Origin: Hylemonella gracilis ATCC 19624 | Lineage (GTDB): Bacteria; Pseudomonadota; Gammaproteobacteria; Burkholderiales; Burkholderiaceae_C | NCBI RefSeq assembly: GCF_000211835.1 | Contig: NZ_AEGR01000052.1 | Coordinates: 62,001-126,000, forward strand | Length of the DNA stretch: 64,000 nt | Direction of reading: 5' to 3' | Shown here: one piece after another, positions 40,651 to 49,688 of the stretch | How positions within the stretch are numbered: the stretch's first letter is position 1 | How the letters are laid out: the number at the start of each line of letters is the position of its first letter | Notes under the pieces: model-generated | Told to the model about the DNA's origin: nothing | Database searches by the model: none | Seen by the model: the letters and a program-made list of their open reading frames with translations, nothing else | Program-made: the position numbers and the translations under genes

Positions 40651-43600
40651 ATGTCCATGCCCCGATGGACCCGGGTCGTCGCTGGCGTGCTGCTGGCCTT
40701 GGTGGTGGCGGCGGTCGCGGTGTTGGCCATGGCGGCGCTGCTGTTGCGGCAGCTGGACCATCCCTGGATCAAGCCGCGCATCGTCGCGGCGGTCGAAGCG
40801 GCCTCGGGCCTGCGCGTCGACTACCAGCGGGCCAGCGCATCACTCACCTCCGGCCTGCGGCTCGAACAACTGGTCGTGTACACGCCCGCGCCCTTCAATG
40901 GCGTCGCGCCCGAACTGCTGCGCGTGGGCCGCTTGGAAGCGGATTGGTCGCTGCGTTCGCTCGCGCTCGGCCCTGCACGGGTGGCGCGCGTGGCCGTGCA
41001 CGATCTGTCCCTGACCTGGGTCGCCGATGAGGCGGGTGCCAACTCGCTGTCGGCGCTCACTTCCGAGCCGTCCGAGCCGCATGCGAATAACGACGACGCC
41101 TCGAGTGGGGCGTCGCGGCAACTCGCCAACATCTTCTCCGCGCTGGCGCCAGTCGCCCAGCTGGAGGTGACCGGGGTGGTGCTCGAGCACGTGCGCGTGC
41201 GCGGTGGCGCTGTCGTGGATCGCTGGTCTTTGCGTGGACTGGCCCTGGTGGCAAGGGCCCTGCAACAGAAGAACCCGGAAGGAGCGGCAGAAGTACCGGC
41301 GAGCGGCTGGGCGCTGCAGGCGGAGATGGGGCGGCCCGATGCGCCGCTGGCCCTGACCCTGTCGCGCACCGTGCCCTCGCAGGGCGCGAGCCCCAAGCAT
41401 GAGAACACCGCCCTTGCAGGGCAGGGGCCAGCGGTGGCCGAGTTGATGCTGTCGTGGGGCATCCAAGCCGATGCCGCGGGGGCCCAAACGCAGATCGGTG
41501 TGGCGGTGACACGCCAGAACTTCGATGCGCGCATCCCCGCCGCCGTGCCCTTGCTAAGCGGCGCGGCGTCTGCGAAGGTCGATGCAAGTCGGCGCGGACT
41601 GGACATCGAGCTGCACCCCACCCGATTGGCCGACAGCGCCGAGGCGCAAGCCCAGCTGTTCCTGCCCGACGATGCCCAGGCCTCGCTGGTCCTGTCGCAG
41701 GCCCGGGTCGATGCCGATTTGGCCCGGCTGCTGCGGCTCATTCCCGCCGATCTGCGCCCCCTCACACTGGAGCGCGGCATGCTGCACCTGGAGTTGGCGG
41801 GACTGACGCTGGAGCCGGGCAACCCGCAGCCTTCGGTGCTGCGCTCTCCCGCGCGTTTGCGCTTGAACGTGCAAGCCGACGCCGCCCAGGCCCAGCTGGA
41901 GGCGGACAAGGCCGGCGACACGGTGAGTTGGAAGGCTGCTATTCATGCGCCCGATCTGGCCCTGGTCCGCCCCTTCGTGTCCCCAGCCGTCCTGGCCCGT
42001 CTGCCTTGGCAGCGCATGGGCGTGGACTTGTCCTCCCAAGGCCGGGCGGAGGCGCTCTTGTCATCCGCGCCGCGCATCACCCAGCGCACCGAGCTGCGCG
42101 TGCGTCAACCGGCGTGGGACCCCGTCGTGTCGGCCCGCGAGGTGGTCGCCGTGCTGGACTCGCGAGGCGACGCCTGGCGGCATCAGGGCGAATTGCACCT
42201 CGAGGCCGAGGGCTTGCGTGTCCATGAGCAAGACGCGGGCGCGCAGCGCTACACGCTGGCGTTCGACGTGAATCGCCCCTCGTCCGCGCCCAAGGACCAG
42301 ACATTCGAAGCGCGGGTGCGGCTGTCCAGCCAGGCCGGGGTGAGGCTCGCGCTCGAGGCCGCGCTGGCCTTCGATCCGCGGGCCCGTGCCCTGCGCGGCA
42401 GCGTGAAAGCGAATCTGCCCGCCCAGCCTGTGCCTGCGGCCTTGCAGGCCTGGCTGCCCGCGCAACTCGATGCCGAGCGCTTGGCGCTGGACGTGGACGC
42501 GCAGGGGGTGCTGACGGGCGTGATCACCGGCGTCGGGGACGACGGCCTGCCCCAGTTCGCCCCCGACCCCCTGGCCAGCGCGGCACTGAACGGACAGGCC
42601 ATGATCGAGGCGCGCGGCATCGACTGGCAGCAAGACGGTCTGATGGTGCAGGTGCCTGCGCTGCGCTGGCACCTGGTGTCGCATGCCGCCCCCGCGGCCC
42701 TGGCGCCAGCCCAGGCGCGTCGCACGCTGACCGGGACCTTGACCATGGAACGTGCGCGCGTCACCTTGGCCGAGCGCGGCCTGATCTTGACTGGTCTCTC
42801 GGCCAGCACGGGGGCCAGCTTTGGCGCGCAGCTGGGCGATGAACCCGAGTTCTCGCTGCAGCTCAAGATCGACGCCCTGGAGCAGCAACCCGCCTTGCCT
42901 TATGCCGTGCGCGGCCTGGTCTGGCAGCTGCGCGCCCGTCGCGACGCCGAGGGCGCATTCCTCCTGCCCGAGTTCAAGCTCACGCATGCGGCCACCCGCA
43001 CCAGCCTCGCGGCCCAAGGGCGGCTCGACCTCGCGCCCGGGCGGCGGCGCTTCGCGCTGCAGGGCGCCGTGTCGCAAGACGTGGCGGGCTTGAACCTGCC
43101 CGGCGTGATGGAGGGGCGTGGACGCGCCAGCGTGGATTTCGAACTGGCCTCACCCGACCTCGCCACCTTCCGCACCCAAGCCAGCTTGCGGCTGGACGGC
43201 GTGAACCTGAGCCTGCCCGCGCAGGGCATCGTGGTCGAGGGGCTCGACGGCGACATCCCCGTGTACGAAGACCTCCACGTGGCGCAAGGCCGCGTGCGGC
43301 TGCTGGACACGCTCGCGTTCAACCCCTACGCCATGCTGCGCTTCACCGACCAATCACCGCTGCTGTCGCGCGGTGGCTATGTGTCGGCCGTGAGCATCAC
43401 GACGCCATTAGTCCGCATCGCGCCGCTCGCGGGCAACTTGACGGTGCGGCAGAACGTGTTCGCCATGTCCCAGCTCGAAATGGGGGTGCGCGGAGGCCGC
43501 GTCACTGGCCAGAGCCGCTTGGACTGGCGCGGGCGGGATTCCTTGCTCGAGCTGCGCGTGCGCGCCACTGGGCTGCGCTCGTCGCGTGGTGAACCGTTCG

Positions 43601-43926
43601 ACGGCCATGCCGCCGTGGTGATCGCCGCCCGGGACCGCAGCGTGAACGGGCGCGCGGAGATCCTGCGCATTGGCAACCGCCATCTCTTGGACTTGCTGGA
43701 CTTGGCCGATCCCCGCGCCACCGACCCTGCGATCAACCAAGTCCGCCTCGCCCTGGGCCTGGGCTACCCCGATCACGTCCGGTTGCGATTCGACCAAGGC
43801 TTTGGCCGGCTGCTGGTCAAACTGGGTGGCGGGGCTGAACTGGTCCGCATCGACGAGGTCCGCGGCATTCCGCTGGGGCCGCTCGTGGACCGGGCCCTGC
43901 ACGCCATGCAAATTTCGACAGACTGA
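40651..43926 (+). CDS. giant AsmA-like inner-membrane-anchored protein
   Basis: A 1091-residue protein with one N-terminal transmembrane helix (VVAGVLLALVVAAVAVLAMAALLL) and a very long periplasmic region rich in short beta-strands. It begins with the AsmA-type HPWIKPRIVAAVEAASGLRVDYQRASASLTSGLRLEQLVV. The C-terminal part (LPAQGIVVEGLDGDIPVYEDLHV, LRVRATGLRSSRGEPFDGHAAVV) is also AsmA/TamB/YdbH-like. Such proteins form hydrophobic grooves that carry phospholipid between the membranes. A GGAGG ribosome binding site precedes the ATG. A lipoprotein gene starts three bases after the stop, recalling E. coli ydbH-ynbE. I cannot decide by eye which AsmA subfamily it belongs to. Confidence 0.82.
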   Translation: MSMPRWTRVVAGVLLALVVAAVAVLAMAALLLRQLDHPWIKPRIVAAVEAASGLRVDYQRASASLTSGLRLEQLVVYTPAPFNGVAPELLRVGRLEADWSLRSLALGPARVARVAVHDLSLTWVADEAGANSLSALTSEPSEPHANNDDASSGASRQLANIFSALAPVAQLEVTGVVLEHVRVRGGAVVDRWSLRGLALVARALQQKNPEGAAEVPASGWALQAEMGRPDAPLALTLSRTVPSQGASPKHENTALAGQGPAVAELMLSWGIQADAAGAQTQIGVAVTRQNFDARIPAAVPLLSGAASAKVDASRRGLDIELHPTRLADSAEAQAQLFLPDDAQASLVLSQARVDADLARLLRLIPADLRPLTLERGMLHLELAGLTLEPGNPQPSVLRSPARLRLNVQADAAQAQLEADKAGDTVSWKAAIHAPDLALVRPFVSPAVLARLPWQRMGVDLSSQGRAEALLSSAPRITQRTELRVRQPAWDPVVSAREVVAVLDSRGDAWRHQGELHLEAEGLRVHEQDAGAQRYTLAFDVNRPSSAPKDQTFEARVRLSSQAGVRLALEAALAFDPRARALRGSVKANLPAQPVPAALQAWLPAQLDAERLALDVDAQGVLTGVITGVGDDGLPQFAPDPLASAALNGQAMIEARGIDWQQDGLMVQVPALRWHLVSHAAPAALAPAQARRTLTGTLTMERARVTLAERGLILTGLSASTGASFGAQLGDEPEFSLQLKIDALEQQPALPYAVRGLVWQLRARRDAEGAFLLPEFKLTHAATRTSLAAQGRLDLAPGRRRFALQGAVSQDVAGLNLPGVMEGRGRASVDFELASPDLATFRTQASLRLDGVNLSLPAQGIVVEGLDGDIPVYEDLHVAQGRVRLLDTLAFNPYAMLRFTDQSPLLSRGGYVSAVSITTPLVRIAPLAGNLTVRQNVFAMSQLEMGVRGGRVTGQSRLDWRGRDSLLELRVRATGLRSSRGEPFDGHAAVVIAARDRSVNGRAEILRIGNRHLLDLLDLADPRATDPAINQVRLALGLGYPDHVRLRFDQGFGRLLVKLGGGAELVRIDEVRGIPLGPLVDRALHAMQISTD

Positions 43927-43929
43927 GCC

Positions 43930-44502
43930 ATGACGCATTCGATGAAGTATTCCACCCTGAACCCGCTGGTCTGTGCCCTGGCCTTGACGCTCGGCGGCTG
44001 CATCAGCGCCCCCGACGTGGTGCTGGTGGACCGCGCGACGGCGCTGGAAGAGCAGGCCGCCGGTTCGTTCGAGGAGTTGGAGCTGCGCTTGGCGCGCGCG
44101 GGCATGAATCCCACGCCTGTTCCCCTCACGCCCAACCAGCTCGAAGATCTGGGCATGCAGGCGCCGCCGCTGGTGGACCGGCTGAACAAGACACCCGCTG
44201 ACCGGGTGGACGAGCTGCTGCGCCGCCACTGCATTGGCGAAGGCAACGATGGCTTGCTGGCCGACACACGCCGCGATTGCAAGGCCGGGCGCATGACGGC
44301 GGAGGACACCGCGCTGGTGCAGCGCGTCAACAGCGCGCGCCAGCAGTTGTGGGCGTGGATGCGCGAGCAAAAATCACGCACCGTGCCACAGGTCAGCGCG
44401 GACGACCTCCGCATGCGCTGGCAGCGCGTGCATGCCCAGGGCGTGGTGTGCGGCGCGCTGGTGCAGGCCGCGGACGGCAGCTGGGGCGAGAAGACATGCT
44501 GA
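43930..44502 (+). CDS. lipoprotein encoded with AsmA-like protein
   Basis: A 190-residue lipoprotein: the signal sequence ends in ALTLGGC, giving a lipobox with Cys24, and the residue at +2 is Ile, so outer membrane sorting is expected. The mature part holds four further cysteines (in RRHC, RRDC, VVCGAL and the final KTC), compatible with two disulfides. It is otherwise unrecognised. It is wedged between the AsmA-like gene (three-base gap) and the propeller/TPR gene (seven-base overlap), so all three are translated together. By analogy with YnbE it may anchor the AsmA-like bridge at the outer membrane; that is inference. Confidence 0.8.
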   Translation: MTHSMKYSTLNPLVCALALTLGGCISAPDVVLVDRATALEEQAAGSFEELELRLARAGMNPTPVPLTPNQLEDLGMQAPPLVDRLNKTPADRVDELLRRHCIGEGNDGLLADTRRDCKAGRMTAEDTALVQRVNSARQQLWAWMREQKSRTVPQVSADDLRMRWQRVHAQGVVCGALVQAADGSWGEKTC

Positions 44503-47500
44503 GGCGGCTCGCGCGCCGCAGTGCATCGCTTGCGCTGTGCGTGTTCGCCGCCAGCGCCGGTCTGGCGCAGGCGCAGGATGCCGGGGGCCTGCGCGAGGGC
44601 GTGCTCGAGAGCGTGCTCGAGGGGGGCGACGGTGGCGATGGTGGCGACGGTTTGCGCGTTCCCGCGCGGCTGACCGTGGGCCTGGGCGACCAGTTCCTGG
44701 GGCAATTGGCGCCCCCCGACTCCCCCCTGAGCAGCACCTTGCTCTTCGTCTCGAATCGCAGCGTCGTGACCGAGCTGTACGCGCAGGACCTGGAGCAGGG
44801 GCGCGAGCGCCGATTGTTCGACGAAGGCGCCGACGTGACCTGGCCGCGCCTCAGCCCTGACGGACGGTGGCTGCTCTACATCTCCTTCCGCCGCGAGGCG
44901 GGCGGTCAGCTGTGCGTGCGTGAGATGCCCCGCGAGAATGGCCAGGACGACGAGGTGGGGAACCGCCGTTGCCTCGGCGCCGAGGTGCTGGCTTTGCAGG
45001 CCGAGTGGAAGGACAACACGCAGATCGTGCTGCTGCACCGCACGACCATCCAGGATGACCTGCAGTTGTCGCTGGTGACTGTGGTTCCTCCGAAGGAAGG
45101 CGGGGAGGGCGCCGCGTTCCAGCTTCACCCCCTGCCGAGTCGCAATCTCAGCAGCCCCGCTGTTTCGCCCGATGGGCGCTGGCTGGTGTATGTGCCGGTG
45201 CAGCGTTCAGCCAAGCCCGTGGGGCCGGGCTTCGCGGCGCGCGCCAGTGCCCGGCTGGAAGCGTTACGCCTGGACCAGCCCGGCGCCACCCCGGTGCCGC
45301 TGCCGCTGGACTTGCCCGGGCAAAGTGGCCAACCAGCGTTCTCGCGTGATGGACGCTGGCTGTATGTCACGCAGTTCTTCACCGACTCCAACGCCGACGG
45401 CGTGATCGATGCCGATGACCGCGGCGTGCTGTTTCGCCTGCCCTTTGACAGCGGCCGTGACGACGCCGTGGAACGGGCCGTCGCCGCCAGTCCCGACCAA
45501 CTCAGCAGCCAGGCGTGGAACTGCCAGTACCCGGCCCCGGCGGCCACGGTGCTGGTGGCGACCTGTGAGCGTCATGGCGCGCTGGATGTCTACCAGTTGC
45601 CGCTCGACGGTCAGGTGCCCACGGCCTGGGACCTCCCGCGCCTGCGCGCTGAACTGCGCATGGTGGACCGCAAGGAAGACGAACTCCTGCTGTACCGCCA
45701 GCGCACCCAGCGCGAGACCCAGCCCGGCCCGCGACGCTTGTTGCTGATGCGCATGGCCCGCTTGCACCTGGGCTTGGAGGACTTTGACGCCGCGGCCCAC
45801 TACGCGCGCCGCATGCGCGCGGTCGACGACCCCGCCACCGCGGGCCTGGAAGCGCCGCTCCTGGCCTTGATCGAACATCGGCAGGGGCTCAAGCTGGCCG
45901 AGCAGGGGCGCACGTTGGTCGCGGCGGCGCGCATGACGCAGGCCGAGCAGCGCGTCGCGCTCGACATCGCCGCCGCGCCCAGTCCGTCATCGGGCGCCTT
46001 GCGCCGCATCGTTCGCAGCGAGTTGGCGCAAGCCGCGGGCGACTACCCCCAGGCCCGCCAAGAGTTGGAGGCTGCCACCGCGATTCTGCGGGGCGCTGTC
46101 TCGGACACCATCCCGCGCGCGCTGCTGGAAATTTGGTACGAACGCGCCGACGCGCTCTACCGCTTGCTCGGCGAGCGCGATGCCTTGGTGGAGGCGGGCC
46201 GGTGGCTGTCGCACCATCCGGCGCTCAGCGACGAAGACCGCTTCGATTACGCCCGCGCCGGCGTTCGTGCCCTCTACCGCGGACGTCCCCAGGCTGAGGC
46301 CGACGCCGTGCTGGCCGGTGCATTGGCCCAGACGAATGTGAGTGCGAATGTGAGTGCAAAGGCGAGTGGACAGGCGAAGGCAGAGCGGCAGCCCCCGTCC
46401 TCTGCAGCGCAGGCGGCGCCGCAGCTGGATTCCACGTGGATCTTTGCCTTGGAACTCGGCCGCCACATCCTGGCGCTGCGCGAGGAGCGCGTGCCCCGCG
46501 CCCAGCGCGAAGCCTTGCTGGCCTTCTATCGCCAGCAGGACGGCCTGCCCAATGCCTCATGGGTTGCGCTGCGTCGGCGCGCCCTGGTGCAAGACGCGGT
46601 GGAACGCGCCGCGGAACTGGGCGCCGACAGCGTGATTGAGCTGCTGGCCCCGGTGTATCTGGACGACACGCCAGCCGGGACTCAGGAACACCGCCAAGCC
46701 GAGCGCCTCTACAGCCGCGCGCTCATGGGCCGCGCCTACCGGCGCCTTGCCAACCAGCGCCATGACGAAGCCCGCGCCGATTTCGACAGCGTGACGCGGC
46801 GCACCGGTTCCCTGGAAGCCGCGGTCGAATCCATCAGCCTGCGCTTAAGGGCCAACGTGGATTCCGAGGTGATCGAGCAGGAAGTCACGACCACCGCGCC
46901 CGGCATGGCCGAGCCCTTGCGGCGTTTCGTCAAGGCCTACGTGCTCACACGCCAGCTGGGCCGGATCAGGGACGGGCAAGAACACGAGAAAGCCGCGGCG
47001 GCGGCATGGGCCGAACTGCGCGCCGCCTGGCCCGTCTTGAAAGACCGCCCCGAGGCGCACGCGCTGCAGGGCGCCATCAAGCACGAAGATTTTTTGCGCA
47101 ACCGCGAAGCGGCTTCGGCCGAGCGCGCCAACCGCAGTTACCGGGTGGCGCTCGACCTGGAGAGAGACAACCTGCGCCACCGGGCCATGCTGCTGGGTGC
47201 CTTGGGTTTGCTGCACACCCAGGCTGGCAACTACGCCATCGCCCTGGGGTATCTGGACCAGCGTGACCAGCTGCCCTACACCGACGACGCGGCGGGTTTG
47301 GCGGTGTCGCTGGCACGCGCCCGTGCGCTGCTGCACACCGGCCGCGACGCCGATGCAGCGCAGGCGGCGGACGAGGCCTTGGCGATGGTGGATGCCGCGT
47401 CCCGGACGTCCACATCGCCCGCATCGCCCGCATCACGTTTGGCCGAGCGCTACGGCGCGCTGGTGCAAGATCGCGCCGCGCTCTACAACCTGTCGGCGGG

Positions 47501-48293
47501 GCGCTTTGACCGTTCCCTGGCGCTGTACGACCGCCTCCTCGCGCCCTCGGACGCCCGCGCTGAAACCTCAGCGCCCTCGCTGCCCACCCGCAACGCGCTG
47601 GTGCAGCGCCTGGCCCGCAGCGCCGCGGCGCTGGGCGCGCAGCAGCCAGTGCGGGCGCTGGTGGACCTGACGCGGCTCGAGCGTGAACTGGCCCATCCCG
47701 CGACGCCGGCCGTGTTGCCTGCACCCGGTTCGCGCGCCACGCCGACGCAGGCCTTGCGCGCGCAGCGCATCGTGGCGTCAGGGCTGCAGGCCCAGGCGCA
47801 TGCGCGCTTGGGCCACTTCGAGGAGGCGGCCCTGGCGCTGGAAGAACGGCGCGGCCTGTTCGTCGCGCAGTTCAGCGAAACGGACCGCGACGAAGACCTG
47901 CGTGCGCTCATGCTGACGGAACTGCAGCTGGCCGAGAACGCGGTGGACCGCAGCGATGCGCCGAAGGTTGCACGCTGGCTGGGGCAAGCCCTGCGCCGTG
48001 CCGATGCCTTGGCGCGCCGCGCCGGCGTTCCGCTGGACGTGGGGCAGCTCAACACGCTCTGGTTCGCGGCGCAATGGCAGGAGGGGCTGGCCGGGCAGGC
48101 AGGCCGCGCTGACTCCGTACCCGCAACCGCGCGGCCCTCCCTGCCCTTCGATCTGCCGGCGCGCCTTGAACAGGCGCGCCGGGGGCTTGCTGAACGAGCC
48201 GACCGGGACGCGGTCTGGCGTGTCTGGCAGGCCTGGTTCGAGGTCTATCTCGCGCTTGGCGACAACGATCTCCGAGTGACCGGCCCGCGCTGA
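44496..48293 (+). CDS. large exported beta-propeller (PD40/TolB-like) and TPR protein
   Basis: 1265 residues with a signal peptide (LARRSASLALCVFAASAGLAQAQ). Roughly residues 60-380 carry WD40-like/PD40 repeats: LSPDGRWLLYISF, VSPDGRWLVYVPV, FSRDGRWLYVTQF. The third repeat is followed by a calcium-loop-like DSNADGVIDADD (about residue 297). From about residue 400 to the end it is alpha-helical with TPR-like repeats (LGLLHTQAGNYAIALGYLDQRDQLP, HARLGHFEEAALALEERRG), interrupted by low-complexity Ala/Ser patches. The ATG at 44496 overlaps the lipoprotein stop in ATGCTGA, showing translational coupling. No enzymatic motif is visible; a scaffold or stress-sensing role in the envelope is inferred. 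Confidence 0.8.
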   Translation: MLRRLARRSASLALCVFAASAGLAQAQDAGGLREGVLESVLEGGDGGDGGDGLRVPARLTVGLGDQFLGQLAPPDSPLSSTLLFVSNRSVVTELYAQDLEQGRERRLFDEGADVTWPRLSPDGRWLLYISFRREAGGQLCVREMPRENGQDDEVGNRRCLGAEVLALQAEWKDNTQIVLLHRTTIQDDLQLSLVTVVPPKEGGEGAAFQLHPLPSRNLSSPAVSPDGRWLVYVPVQRSAKPVGPGFAARASARLEALRLDQPGATPVPLPLDLPGQSGQPAFSRDGRWLYVTQFFTDSNADGVIDADDRGVLFRLPFDSGRDDAVERAVAASPDQLSSQAWNCQYPAPAATVLVATCERHGALDVYQLPLDGQVPTAWDLPRLRAELRMVDRKEDELLLYRQRTQRETQPGPRRLLLMRMARLHLGLEDFDAAAHYARRMRAVDDPATAGLEAPLLALIEHRQGLKLAEQGRTLVAAARMTQAEQRVALDIAAAPSPSSGALRRIVRSELAQAAGDYPQARQELEAATAILRGAVSDTIPRALLEIWYERADALYRLLGERDALVEAGRWLSHHPALSDEDRFDYARAGVRALYRGRPQAEADAVLAGALAQTNVSANVSAKASGQAKAERQPPSSAAQAAPQLDSTWIFALELGRHILALREERVPRAQREALLAFYRQQDGLPNASWVALRRRALVQDAVERAAELGADSVIELLAPVYLDDTPAGTQEHRQAERLYSRALMGRAYRRLANQRHDEARADFDSVTRRTGSLEAAVESISLRLRANVDSEVIEQEVTTTAPGMAEPLRRFVKAYVLTRQLGRIRDGQEHEKAAAAAWAELRAAWPVLKDRPEAHALQGAIKHEDFLRNREAASAERANRSYRVALDLERDNLRHRAMLLGALGLLHTQAGNYAIALGYLDQRDQLPYTDDAAGLAVSLARARALLHTGRDADAAQAADEALAMVDAASRTSTSPASPASRLAERYGALVQDRAALYNLSAGRFDRSLALYDRLLAPSDARAETSAPSLPTRNALVQRLARSAAALGAQQPVRALVDLTRLERELAHPATPAVLPAPGSRATPTQALRAQRIVASGLQAQAHARLGHFEEAALALEERRGLFVAQFSETDRDEDLRALMLTELQLAENAVDRSDAPKVARWLGQALRRADALARRAGVPLDVGQLNTLWFAAQWQEGLAGQAGRADSVPATARPSLPFDLPARLEQARRGLAERADRDAVWRVWQAWFEVYLALGDNDLRVTGPR

Positions 48294-48327
48294 ATCGCTG
48301 GGGCCACGGCTATACTGATTCGATCCT

Positions 48328-49659
48328 ATGAAATTGCTCAAGCGACTGCTGACCATGGGCGGTGCCGTTCCCTTGATCGGCATGACCCTCTTGGCCTTGT
48401 TGGTGCTGGTGGTCGCCGTGCTGGGCTTCGGTTTCAGCCCCGCGCCCGGCGATACCCTCACCATCGCCGCCGGGCCAGAAGGCAGCAACTTTGCGCGGAC
48501 CGCGGCGCGCTACCAGAAGATCCTGGAGCAGCAGGGCGTCAAGCTCAACATCCTGACCACCGGCGGCTCTCGCGACAACCTGCGCCGGCTGATGGACCCC
48601 CAGCAGAAGGTCGACGTGGCCTTGGTGCTGGGCGGCCAAGCTGGCGAGGCGGAGGTGGAAAAGCTGGTGTCGCTGGGCAGCGTGTCGTACCAGCCGCTGA
48701 TGCTCTTCTACCACGGGCAACCGAAGAAACTGCTGTCGGAATTCAAGGGCTTGCGCCTGGACATTGGCGAGGAGGGCAGTGGCTCTCGCACGCTGGCCTT
48801 GGCGCTCCTGGCCGCCAACGGCATCAAGCCTGGCACGGATGGAGCGCAAGGGGGTGACAATACGGTGCTGGTCAACACCCCCGACCAGGACATTGCCAAG
48901 GCGCTGGTGAGCGGGCAAGTGCATGCCTTCTTCGCCATGAACGAATCCACGCCCACCGCCCTGATCCGCGAGCTGCTGCGCAGCGGCAAGGTGCACCTGT
49001 TCGATTTCGCGCAGGCCGAGGCCTACACGCGGCGCTTCTCCTACCTGAACAAGCTGACCTTGCCGCGCGGCGCCATCAACCTGGGTGAGGACATCCCTGC
49101 CACCGACGTGCGGCTGATTGGCCCCACCGTGCAACTGGTGGCGCGGGAGGGCTTGCACCCGGCCTTGTCGGACCTGTTGCTGGAGGCAGCGCGTGCCGTG
49201 CATGCACGTCCCGGCATGTATGCCAAGCCCGGCGAGTTTCCATCGCCGATCGAGCGCGAGTTCCGCATCAGCGAGGACGCGCAGCGCTACTACAGCTCGG
49301 GCCGCAACGTCCTCTACCGAACTTTCCCCTTCTGGGTGGCGAGCCTGATCGCACGGGTGGCGGCCATCCTGGTGCCGGTCCTCATCGTGCTGATCCCGGG
49401 CATGCGCGTTCTGCCCGTGGTCTACCGATGGAGCATGACCCGCCGCATCTACCGCTATTACGGCGAATTGCAGAAGCTGGAGAAGGAATGGCCAGATGCG
49501 GACACGGCGCGGCGTGCGGAATTGCTGCAGCGTTTGGACCGCATTGACGCCGCGGTGTTCAACACCCGCGTGCCCTCGGCCTTCGGCGACCTGTTCTATG
49601 ACCTGCGCGGGCACATCGCCCAGGTGCGTCTGCAGTTGCAGCAGAAACCCACGGCGTGA
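48328..49659 (+). CDS. orphan, membrane-anchored TAXI-family binding protein
   Basis: A 443-residue protein with an N-terminal membrane helix (PLIGMTLLALLVLVVAVLGFG), then a TAXI-type binding domain (TLTIAAGPEGSNFARTAARYQKILEQQG, LTTGGSRDNLRRL, DIGEEGSGSRTLALALL). A second hydrophobic segment (VASLIARVAAILVPVLIVLIPGMRVLP) precedes a helical cytoplasmic tail of about 85 residues. Classical TAXI proteins are free periplasmic receptors for TRAP transporters; no DctQ/DctM genes are nearby and this one is anchored at both ends. That suggests a sensing or structural role. It follows the propeller/TPR gene by 34 bases and probably belongs to the same operon. Confidence 0.87.
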   Translation: MKLLKRLLTMGGAVPLIGMTLLALLVLVVAVLGFGFSPAPGDTLTIAAGPEGSNFARTAARYQKILEQQGVKLNILTTGGSRDNLRRLMDPQQKVDVALVLGGQAGEAEVEKLVSLGSVSYQPLMLFYHGQPKKLLSEFKGLRLDIGEEGSGSRTLALALLAANGIKPGTDGAQGGDNTVLVNTPDQDIAKALVSGQVHAFFAMNESTPTALIRELLRSGKVHLFDFAQAEAYTRRFSYLNKLTLPRGAINLGEDIPATDVRLIGPTVQLVAREGLHPALSDLLLEAARAVHARPGMYAKPGEFPSPIEREFRISEDAQRYYSSGRNVLYRTFPFWVASLIARVAAILVPVLIVLIPGMRVLPVVYRWSMTRRIYRYYGELQKLEKEWPDADTARRAELLQRLDRIDAAVFNTRVPSAFGDLFYDLRGHIAQVRLQLQQKPTA

Positions 49660-49688
49660 CAAACGCCGGCGCGTTCTTTCATTTATCC

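Noticed and set aside
46336-46380. Short tandem repeat (AATGTGAGTGC units) in the propeller/TPR gene
   Set aside because: It is an in-frame linker repeat giving NVSANVSAKAS inside a low-complexity patch. There is no sign of a regulatory or mobile function.
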